Of a stretch of DNA of 5,031 bases, positions 1-4,843 are shown piece by piece. Position numbers and translations under genes: made by a program. Each line of letters opens with the position of its first letter. Positions within the stretch are counted from its first letter, which is position 1. Below the pieces are notes generated by a model. That model was not told where the DNA came from and did no database searches. It worked only from the letters and a program-made list of their open reading frames with translations. The DNA lies in the NCBI GenBank assembly GCA_003222935.1, contig QHXL01000593.1:1213-6243 (forward strand). Reading direction: 5' to 3'. This DNA comes from Acidobacteriota bacterium. GTDB taxonomy: Bacteria > Acidobacteriota > Blastocatellia > Pyrinomonadales > Pyrinomonadaceae.

Positions 1-476
1 ACAAGTTCATCCGTGGTTATGGGTTCGAATGCGGTTCCTCCACCAGCATGTTTCCTAGTATGGCCCGTCGCGCAATCAGCGGTTTTGGCGCGGAATATAA
101 AAAACAGGTCAGGCGCTTTTACACCGCACCGGTTGGCATGACCGTTAGAGCCGCAATGCTTTCGCGTTTCGAAAACTTTGCTGAGATTGATCCGAATGGA
201 GTTGTCGACGCCTGGGGAATTCCAGTACTCAAGATGCACATTGAGTACTCAGACAACGAGCGTGAGATGGCGAAAGATGCTGCGGCAACTAGTGAAGAAA
301 TCTTGCGCGCGGCTGGAGCCGAAGTGCTGTCGACCGGCGGTCAAATGACTGCTCCGGGTCGCATCATCCATGAACTCGGAACTGCACGCATGGGCAATGA
401 TCCGAAAACTTCGGTGCTAAATAAATTCAACCAGATGCACGACGTGACTCATCGGCAAACCATAATCCAACTTTGA
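1..476 (+). CDS. GMC family oxidoreductase, C-terminal part, cut by the window start and frameshifted near its end
   Basis: This is the C-terminal substrate-binding domain (GMC_oxred_C) of an FAD-dependent GMC oxidoreductase of the gluconate/glucoside dehydrogenase type. The frame is open from base 3, so the gene begins upstream; the ATG at 48 is internal. The segment around 351-392 reads [14 protein letters not shown], the conserved motif holding the catalytic His (codon 369-371). The following [10 protein letters not shown] is also typical. Family members then continue with a strand of the form NLFVxDGxxF and an NPTLT motif. Here HDV is followed by ten unrelated residues and a stop at 474-476, while the missing C-terminus lies in another frame at 446-544. 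Known relatives oxidise sugars or glycosides, often at C3, with a small partner subunit and cytochrome. Family assignment is firm; substrate is unknown. As sequenced the product is probably inactive, because the FAD-contacting strand and the second active-site residue are lost. Confidence 0.88.
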   Translation, partial: KFIRGYGFECGSSTSMFPSMARRAISGFGAEYKKQVRRFYTAPVGMTVRAAMLSRFENFAEIDPNGVVDAWGIPVLKMHIEYSDNEREMAKDAAATSEEILRAAGAEVLSTGGQMTAPGRIIHELGTARMGNDPKTSVLNKFNQMHDVTHRQTIIQL

Positions 477-544
477 CGATCCTGGCTCTAACGATGCGAG
501 CTTGCGATTACATAACTGATGAGAAGAAGCGCGGGAATTTGTAG
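446..544 (+). pseudogene. Detached C-terminal fragment of the GMC oxidoreductase, in another frame
   Basis: Read from base 446, this frame gives [20 protein letters not shown] and then [12 protein letters not shown] before a TAG at 542-544. NPTLT(I)xAL..RA.DY is the conserved end of the GMC family, with the Asn of NPTLT in the position of the second catalytic residue. The upstream gene (1-476) needs exactly this ending, so both pieces belong to one gene. In relatives about 15-17 residues separate HDV from NPTLT; here only 17 nt separate the codons. That implies a net loss of about 34 nt (a 3n+1 deletion), removing the NLFVxDGxxF strand. The deletion size is inferred from family memory, not from an alignment. 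The true stop lies 3 nt before palindrome 1. Confidence 0.82.
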
Positions 545-547
545 TGA

Positions 548-654
548 GCAATGAGGTCAGTACCGACAAGCAGTAGCGTCGGGTGCGCCAAATTCTCATC
601 ACCTGATTGTCGAACGCACCCGACGCTACCGCGTAACGGTACTGACCTCATTGC
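548..654. repeat. Palindrome 1: 107-bp inverted repeat, 27-nt loop
   Basis: The outer arms 548-564 and 638-654 are perfectly complementary over 17 nt. The inner arms 573-587 and 615-629 (core GTAGCGTCGGGTGCG) are perfect over 15 nt. An 8x8 internal loop with partial pairing lies between them, and the apical loop is 588-614. The element starts 3 nt after the natural stop of the GMC gene and ends 34 nt before the next start codon. There is no T-run after it, so it does not look like a classical intrinsic terminator, though the RNA would fold strongly and could stabilise or process the transcript. No encoded protein is seen in it. A degraded solo copy of the right arm occurs at 2565-2591. Confidence 0.93.
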
Positions 655-687
655 CACGCGCAAACGGCAAGCAGATCGACGAAACCA

Positions 688-1365
688 ATGTTGATTGAGC
701 AACAGACTCAACTTAGTAGCCGCAGTGGTCAAACGAAGCTTCACACGCTGCATGCAGTTCTGCGCGGTCGAGTGTTTGACGGCAAGGTTGAAGCTCGCGG
801 GAAAACGTATAGCGTTGTGTTCCTACCGAATCAAGCAACGATCGTCGATCACAGACTCGTGCTAACAGGTCGCTTAAGTTTTAGTGTTCCGGGACAAGCT
901 ACTGGATATGTCGACGGCGTTAGCGCCACTTTGATGGCGACGCAGGGCGGCGTAGGAGTTTCACCGGTGCGCCGGCAATTACTTGCAGGTACCGCTCAGA
1001 CGGCTCAAACAGCAACATCCGACCAGAAACTAGAACAGGAGAAGGGTCCGGAGACTGACTTGCAGCCGGGTTTGCATTCGTTTGAGCCGCCGAACTACGA
1101 CGACCTGGGTCGTCCGAAAGTGGAAGCGACAGGTTCCCTCGCGTATGTCGGCGTGCTTTATTTCAAGTTGTCGCCGCTCGACAGTAAGGCTCTTGGCATT
1201 CCTTTAGACTTGAGTGACGTGCAACTTGGGGCGCGGCTCGCCCCTACTGATGACCTGGCGCGTGACCTACAGCTGTTGTTTTCCGACGTCGTTCTCGCAC
1301 TCGAAAACAAAACCGACGATACGAGTCCAGCTCTCGCCGCACTGAACATTGCATTGCGGGTCTGA
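688..1365 (+). CDS. Hypothetical protein, 225 aa, function not recognised
   Basis: I do not recognise a family. The protein is soluble-looking, with no signal peptide or membrane segment. The N-terminal part (residues 22-75, containing GRVFDGKVEARGKTYSVVFL) looks beta-rich. A low-complexity Ala/Gln/Thr/Glu linker follows (about residues 95-125), then a second conserved-looking block starting near LHSFEPPNYDDLGRPKVEA and ending with amphipathic stretches. ATG at 688 is chosen because the frame is open upstream only to 646, with no other good start; no Shine-Dalgarno sequence is visible. The next gene starts 5 nt after the stop, which suggests cotranslation. Palindrome 1 ends 34 nt upstream, so some 5' sequence may have been lost. 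It sits between carbohydrate-oxidising and -cleaving genes, but nothing in the sequence shows a role in that pathway. Confidence 0.75.
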   Translation: MLIEQQTQLSSRSGQTKLHTLHAVLRGRVFDGKVEARGKTYSVVFLPNQATIVDHRLVLTGRLSFSVPGQATGYVDGVSATLMATQGGVGVSPVRRQLLAGTAQTAQTATSDQKLEQEKGPETDLQPGLHSFEPPNYDDLGRPKVEATGSLAYVGVLYFKLSPLDSKALGIPLDLSDVQLGARLAPTDDLARDLQLLFSDVVLALENKTDDTSPALAALNIALRV

Positions 1366-1370
1366 CAACA

Positions 1371-1637
1371 ATGAGTCAAAGACTAAGAATAGAGATCAAG
1401 GCACGTGATGAGTTCTGGCAGAAAGCCGTACTCATCGAGTGGGAGTATCGACACCCTGACTGGAAACTGACGAGTGACGACGGTTGGTACTTGATTGATA
1501 CTGAGTGGTTGGCATCACTTAAAGAGGTTGCAACTGACTGCAACTCGACGATAGTCATTGGACCAAGGGATCCCGGCAGACGTTCCATGTTTCAGAAGTT
1601 CATGCCCACTCGAGATAGCGAAACAATAAATCGATGA
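1371..1637 (+). CDS. Small hypothetical protein, 88 aa, function not recognised
   Basis: This small charged protein has regular spacing of Trp and acidic residues (EFWQKAVLIEWEYRHPDW, then DDGWYLIDTEW). No signal peptide, membrane segment or metal-binding motif is visible, and I recognise no family. The ATG lies 5 nt after the stop of the 225-aa gene with no clear ribosome binding site, so it is probably translated by coupling to that gene. Its TGA overlaps the ATG of the DUF1080 gene (ATGA at 1634-1637), making a tight 688-1371-1634 gene series. The tight packing and lack of internal stops support a real gene, but the short length leaves some doubt. The reverse frame across the same bases looks like a shadow. 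Confidence 0.6.
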   Translation: MSQRLRIEIKARDEFWQKAVLIEWEYRHPDWKLTSDDGWYLIDTEWLASLKEVATDCNSTIVIGPRDPGRRSMFQKFMPTRDSETINR

Positions 1638-2422
1638 AATCAAGAGCTAACATCAACCTCTTCGTTGCTCGGGGCGGTAGCCCGACTGTCAAGGAGGGCT
1701 CCGCATCGCTACTAAAAACCGACGAGCCCTCCTTGACAGTCGGGCTACTGCCCCGGGTTTTCATAACCGTCACCTTGCTGTTAGTGCTGGCTTCAGTCTC
1801 ACAGGGCAAGCAAAAATGGCAGGTTTTGTTCGATGGCAAATCTACGTCCGAATGGCGTGGCTTTCGACGAGACAGCTTTCCTGCAAAATGCTGGCAAGTT
1901 CAGAAGGGATCGATAAAGACGGTTGGCGGCTGCGATAAATCGGACCAGGTCGACATCGTCACGCGGGAGAAGTATCGCAACTTCGAACTTGAACTTGAGT
2001 GGCGGGTAGCGCCTGGCGCCAATAGCGGGATCGTCTACCTGATTTCAGAAGACCAGGACCAAACATGGAAGACCGGTCCTGAGATGCAGGTGTTGGATGA
2101 CGAGAAACATCCCGATGGCAAAAAGCCGTCGACGTCAGCGGGCTCTCTATTTGATCTAATCGCACCTGGGAGCAAAACACTAAAGCCCGTTGGCGAGTAC
2201 AACAAGTCGCGACTCGTAATCAACAACGGTCATGTGGAGCACTGGCTCAATGGCAGCAAGATTCTTGAGTACGATTTAGGAAGTGCTGCGCTCAAAGAGT
2301 TAATTGCAAAAAGTAAGTTCAAAGGCTTTCCGCGATTCGCGCTCAACTCCGACGGCTTAATCGCGTTGCAATATCATGGAGACGATGTTTGGTATCGCAA
2401 GATTAGAATTCGAAGTTGGTAG
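1634..2422 (+). CDS. Secreted DUF1080 (3-keto-disaccharide hydrolase family) protein with a palindrome inserted in its leader
   Basis: Residues from about 60 to 262 form a complete DUF1080 domain, a concanavalin-like beta-sandwich named 3-keto-disaccharide hydrolase. Typical family blocks are WQVLFDGKS, FELELEWRVAPGANSGIVY, GPEMQVLDDEKHPDGKKP, SAGSLFDL, GHVEHWLNGSKILEYDLGS and IALQYHGDDVWYRKIRIR. Relatives act on sugars oxidised at C3, outside the cytoplasm. The leader is odd: residues 1-12 (MKSRANINLFVA) and the hydrophobic segment 42-58 (VFITVTLLLVLASVSQG) look like one signal peptide, split by 28 residues (13-40) encoded by palindrome 2. Removing them restores an ordinary signal peptide. 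ATG 1634 overlaps the stop of the upstream gene; no better start exists after the palindrome except a TTG at 1775, inside the hydrophobic segment. A hairpin in the mRNA 36 nt after the start codon could impede translation. Family assignment is firm; exact substrate is not known. Confidence 0.93.
   Translation: MKSRANINLFVARGGSPTVKEGSASLLKTDEPSLTVGLLPRVFITVTLLLVLASVSQGKQKWQVLFDGKSTSEWRGFRRDSFPAKCWQVQKGSIKTVGGCDKSDQVDIVTREKYRNFELELEWRVAPGANSGIVYLISEDQDQTWKTGPEMQVLDDEKHPDGKKPSTSAGSLFDLIAPGSKTLKPVGEYNKSRLVINNGHVEHWLNGSKILEYDLGSAALKELIAKSKFKGFPRFALNSDGLIALQYHGDDVWYRKIRIRSW
1671..1754. repeat. Palindrome 2: 84-bp inverted repeat inside the DUF1080 leader
   Basis: Arms 1671-1700 and 1725-1754 are complementary at 29 of 30 positions (the mismatch is a G-T type change). 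The loop is 1701-1724 (24 nt). The element is exactly 28 codons long and has no stop in the DUF1080 frame. It is flanked by CGG at 1670-1672 and 1754-1756, which could be a 3-nt target duplication, though so short a match may be chance. Its arm core (AGCCCGACTGTCAAGGAGGG) is unrelated to the other palindromes, but its loop length and overall build match them. Confidence 0.93.
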
Positions 2423-2448
2423 CAATCGGTTTGGGCCTCCTTTGATTT

Positions 2449-2549
2449 TCTCTGTGTTACCTCTGTGCCCTCTGTGTCTCTGTGGTTCAGTAAGGTCCTG
2501 GAATAGATTTCACCACAGAGACACGGAGGGCACAGAGGTAACACAGAGA
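2449..2549. repeat. Palindrome 3: 101-bp inverted repeat of CTCTGTG units
   Basis: Arms 2449-2486 and 2512-2549 are complementary at 37 of 38 positions (mismatch at 2525). The loop is 2487-2511 (25 nt). Each arm is itself built from the heptamer CTCTGTG, which starts at 2450, 2461, 2470 and 2478 in the left arm. The element lies 27 nt after the DUF1080 stop and 58 nt before the next start. It has no terminal T-run, so it is not a typical intrinsic terminator. I recall CTCTGTG-rich palindromes as common in acidobacterial and related environmental genomes, but could not check this. A degraded single arm occurs again at 4815-4843. Confidence 0.93.
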
Positions 2550-2564
2550 TTCCACATGGGTCTG

Positions 2565-2591
2565 ACCCGCGCTACACGTAGTGGTACTGAC
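2565..2591 (+). repeat. Degenerate solo arm of the palindrome 1 family
   Basis: This stretch resembles the right arm of palindrome 1 (618-646). It shares ACCCG, CGCTAC, CGTA and GGTACTGAC in the same order, with a few small gaps and substitutions between them. No matching left arm is present, so it looks like a decayed or single copy. It lies just upstream of the ribosome binding site of the isomerase-like gene and forms most of its leader. Confidence 0.6.
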
Positions 2592-2594
2592 GTT

Positions 2595-2599
2595 AAGGA
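2595..2599 (+). promoter_or_regulatory. Ribosome binding site (AAGGA) for the isomerase-like gene
   Basis: AAGGA ends 7 nt before ATG 2607, an ideal spacing. This decides the start: translation begins at 2607 in the signal-peptide frame, not at the TTG at 2600 that opens the frame of the enzyme body. It is the only clear Shine-Dalgarno sequence before a gene in this window. Confidence 0.72.
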
Positions 2600-2606
2600 T
2601 TGTCAT

Positions 2607-3436
2607 ATGAAACTTCTACTCATTCTTCTCTTACTCGGAATCTTGCCCGCTTTGTTTGTTGGCCAGTCAAAAGAACGATTAGTCGGTACTGGACCAAGCT
2701 TCAAGAGTTCAAGAAGGACGTTCCGAGCACACTGGACCAGGTGAAAGCCTTCGGCATCAAGTACGTCGAAACGGCCGGTACCTACGGCGTACCACCGGAA
2801 AAGTTTCGCGCGATGCTTGACGAAAGAGGACTCAAAGCCGTCAGTGGCCACTTCCCTTACGAGAAGTGTCGCGACGACGTTGAGAGCATTGCAGCCGAAG
2901 CAAAGATTTTGGGTGTGGAATACGTCGGGTGCGCGTGGATTCCCCACAAGGATCCGTTCGACGAAAAGACATGTCGCGAAGCCGCTGTGGTCTTTAATCG
3001 AGCCGGCCAGGCACTTGCCAAACACGGGCTCAAATTTTTCTATCACACACATGGCTATGAGTTTCTTCCTTACGGTAACGGCACGCTGTTCGACTTGCTG
3101 ATGGCTGAGACAAAACCGGAATACGTGAGATTTCAGATGGATGTGTTTTGGGTCGTCCAGCCGGGTCAGGATCCGGTGAAGCTTTTTGAGAAATACGGGA
3201 AGCGCTTTGAGTTAATGCACCTGAAGGACATGAAGCGTGGAACGCCATCCGACTTTACCGGTCACTCGGATGTTACCAACGACGTGCCGCTTGGTGCGGG
3301 TGTGATTGATTTGAAGAGTGTGTTGAAGGCCGCAAAGAAGGCGGGCGTCAAATGGTATTTCCTGGAAGATGAATCGCCCACAGTGATTACGCAGGTACCA
3401 ACAAGTCTCAAATTTCTTCAAGAAACAAAATTCTGA
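2607..3436 (+). CDS. Secreted sugar phosphate isomerase/epimerase-like TIM-barrel protein, frameshifted after the signal peptide
   Basis: From ATG 2607 the first frame gives a clean signal peptide, [20 protein letters not shown], but runs into unrelated sequence and a stop at 2742-2744. The enzyme body continues in the frame one base back, open from 2600 to the TGA at 3434-3436. It is a xylose-isomerase-like (AP endonuclease 2 fold) domain. It has [22 protein letters not shown] at the first strand and helix, YHTHGYEF (3041-3064), Asp in QMDVFW (3140), His and Asp in LMHLKDM (3218, 3227), the loop [10 protein letters not shown], and Glu in WYFLEDES (3365); these fit the metal-binding pattern of the family. 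One extra A in the AAAA run at 2669-2672 would join both parts without a stop. Secreted relatives occur next to DUF1080 proteins and are linked to 3-keto-glycoside breakdown or sugar epimerisation. Family firm, reaction unknown. The frameshift may be a mutation or a sequencing error. Confidence 0.88.
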
Positions 3437-3483
3437 AATTGACTAGATAAAGATAACTCTGGACATAAACGATAAATCTAATT

Positions 3484-3583
3484 AAGTACAAGTAAGGAAG
3501 GGCGGTTTACCCCCGCTCTTCTCTTAGTCCAGAGGTTCGGAAATTGAAGAGCGGGGGTAAACCGCCCTTCCTTACTTGTACTT
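3484..3583. repeat. Palindrome 4: 100-bp perfect inverted repeat
   Basis: Arms 3484-3521 and 3546-3583 are complementary at all 38 positions; the loop is 3522-3545 (24 nt). The arm core is AAGGAAGGGCGGTTTACCCC. The element fills most of the gap between the isomerase-like gene (ends 3436) and the oxidoreductase gene, and its right arm ends 4 nt before a candidate start codon (ATG 3588). No Shine-Dalgarno sequence is left there. The remaining gap, 3437-3483, is AT-rich and holds no promoter that I can defend. Confidence 0.95.
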
Positions 3584-3587
3584 GTTT

Positions 3588-3659
3588 ATGGAGTCTCTTG
3601 AACTTATAGATTGTGGTCCAGGGAGGGGTCCTCGAGTTGGCGAACAAACTTGGAAGATG
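3588..3659 (+). pseudogene. Out-of-frame N-terminal fragment of the Gfo/Idh/MocA oxidoreductase
   Basis: ATG 3588 opens a frame reading MESLELIDCGPGRGPRVGEQ. ELIDCGPGRG resembles the first strand and dinucleotide-binding loop of a Rossmann fold, which the main downstream frame (3611-4810) lacks. The fragment then runs out of frame; the switch must lie roughly between 3640 and 3660. Joining the two parts leaves fewer residues between the glycine loop and VLGIYS than is usual in the family, so a small 3n+1 deletion is more likely than a single-base loss. The assignment rests on a short motif and is tentative. Confidence 0.5.
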
Positions 3660-4810
3660 TACTCGGTATTTATAGTCCGAATGCCGAACACGCGGCTGCG
3701 ACCGCGGCATTAGCACGCGAACTCCGTGTTGGCGATGCGCAAGCGTTCAATTCGATTGAGGAGATGATCGCGGCTCCGGAGATTGATTGTATTTGGCTCT
3801 GTGGGCCAAATCATCTTCGTCTCCAGAACATGCAAGCCATTTGTGACGCGGTTCAATCCGGCAAAGGGAAGCTCATCGGCGTCGCTTGTGAGAAGCCACT
3901 CGCACGAAATGTCGGTGAAGCACGTCGCATGGTTGAACTCGTCGAGCAATCGGGATTGTTACACGGTTACCTTGAGGACCAAATATTCGCGCCAAGCGTA
4001 ACTCGTGGACGACAGATCATGTGGAGTCGAGCGGCAGCGTTGACTGGTCGTCCTTATCTCGCACGCGCAGCCGAAGAGCACAGCGGCCCCCATTCGCCCT
4101 GGTTTTGGCAAGGCGAACTACAAGGAGGCGGCGTCCTCAACGACATGATGTGTCACAGCATCGAGGTCGGACGGTTCATGCTCACGAAGCCTGATGCACC
4201 GCGTTCGAGTATCAGACCTGTGAAGGTCTCCGCACAGATCGCGAGCTTGAAGTGGTCACGTCCGAAGTACATCGAGGATCTTCGTACTAACATGGGCCCG
4301 GCGGTGGATTACAAAAACAAGCCGTCCGAAGACTTCGCACGCGCAACCGTCAACTATGTCGACGAAGAGAACAACCCACTGATCGTGGAAGTAACAACTT
4401 CCTGGAGTTATGTCGGCGCGGGCTTGCGTTTAAGCCTGGAAGTCCTGGGTCCGGAGTACTCGCTCGCGATGAACTCTCTCGATAGCGGTCTCAAACTTTT
4501 CATGAGCCGTGAAGTGAAAGGCGATGCCGGCGAGGACCTTGTCGAAAAACAAAACGCTGAGCAGGGACTAATGCCTGTCCTGGGTAATGAAGCAGCCGAG
4601 TATGGCTACGAATCGCAAAATCGCTACTTCGTGCAGTGCTTCCTCGACGGTAAACAGCCGACTGAAAACTTCCACGATGGACTCGAGGTCACAGAACTCT
4701 TGATGACTGCGTACATGAGCGCTGAACAGGAACGCACGATCGCTTTCAAACCAGACGGGCTCGACAGTTATGTTCCGCTTGTCGCCCAGGGATTGTGGAA
4801 AGCCAGATAA
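3611..4810 (+). CDS. Gfo/Idh/MocA family NAD(P)-dependent oxidoreductase, N-terminus disrupted
   Basis: This is a Rossmann-type sugar dehydrogenase or reductase acting on cyclic or linear polyols and sugars. Visible family marks are VLGIYSPNAEHA (end of second strand), DCIWLCGPNHLRLQN, the CEKPLARN motif with the catalytic Lys (codon 3893-3895), and GGGVLNDMMCH with its Asp and His (His at 4154) at the active site. The C-terminal alpha/beta domain is complete to the TAA at 4808-4810. The first strand and glycine-rich NAD(P) loop are missing in this frame. The start at 3611 is a TTG with no ribosome binding site, and the preceding residues (MWSREGSSSW) do not look like the family. The real N-terminus probably begins at ATG 3588 in another frame. 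No signal peptide or Tat motif is seen. With its DUF1080 and isomerase-like neighbours it could oxidise or reduce C3-keto sugars. Family assignment is firm; substrate unknown. Confidence 0.9.
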   Translation: MWSREGSSSWRTNLEDVLGIYSPNAEHAAATAALARELRVGDAQAFNSIEEMIAAPEIDCIWLCGPNHLRLQNMQAICDAVQSGKGKLIGVACEKPLARNVGEARRMVELVEQSGLLHGYLEDQIFAPSVTRGRQIMWSRAAALTGRPYLARAAEEHSGPHSPWFWQGELQGGGVLNDMMCHSIEVGRFMLTKPDAPRSSIRPVKVSAQIASLKWSRPKYIEDLRTNMGPAVDYKNKPSEDFARATVNYVDEENNPLIVEVTTSWSYVGAGLRLSLEVLGPEYSLAMNSLDSGLKLFMSREVKGDAGEDLVEKQNAEQGLMPVLGNEAAEYGYESQNRYFVQCFLDGKQPTENFHDGLEVTELLMTAYMSAEQERTIAFKPDGLDSYVPLVAQGLWKAR

Positions 4811-4814
4811 GGAA

Positions 4815-4843
4815 TCTCTGTGCTACCTCTCTGCGCTCTATGT
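4815..4843 (+). repeat. Degenerate solo arm of the palindrome 3 (CTCTGTG) family
   Basis: This stretch starts 4 nt after the oxidoreductase stop and matches the left arm of palindrome 3 (2449-2477) with about five substitutions: TCTCTGTGCTACCTCT is followed by decayed CTGTG units. No inverted partner follows within the window. It appears to be a single or decayed copy of the same repeat family. Confidence 0.68.

Noticed and set aside
1600..1839. Minus-strand reading frame across the DUF1080 leader
   Set aside because: It stays open only because the palindrome reads similarly on both strands. The plus strand holds the recognisable gene.
2667..2673. Programmed -1 frameshift signal
   Set aside because: Only a weak A-AAA-G slip site is present, with no clear downstream stimulatory structure. 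Two neighbouring genes also have lesions, so mutation or error is simpler.
2376..2744. Plus-strand frame through palindrome 3 into the signal peptide
   Set aside because: It starts inside the DUF1080 gene and translates repeat sequence. The real start at 2607 has its own ribosome binding site.
2603..3052. 149-aa minus-strand frame opposite the isomerase-like gene
   Set aside because: The plus strand encodes conserved metal-site motifs over the same bases; the reverse frame is a shadow with no recognisable features.
3439..3467. Sigma70-like promoter (TTGACT with a 17-nt spacer) after the isomerase-like gene
   Set aside because: The expected -10 position reads GACATA, which matches the consensus poorly, and the AT-rich gap makes chance hits likely.
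548..3583. The four palindromes as intrinsic transcription terminators
   Set aside because: None is followed by a T-run, stems are far longer than usual, and one lies inside a coding region near its start. They may still affect transcripts.
548..3583. CRISPR array
   Set aside because: There are no short direct repeats with regular unique spacers; the repeats are inverted and hundreds of bases apart, with different sequences.
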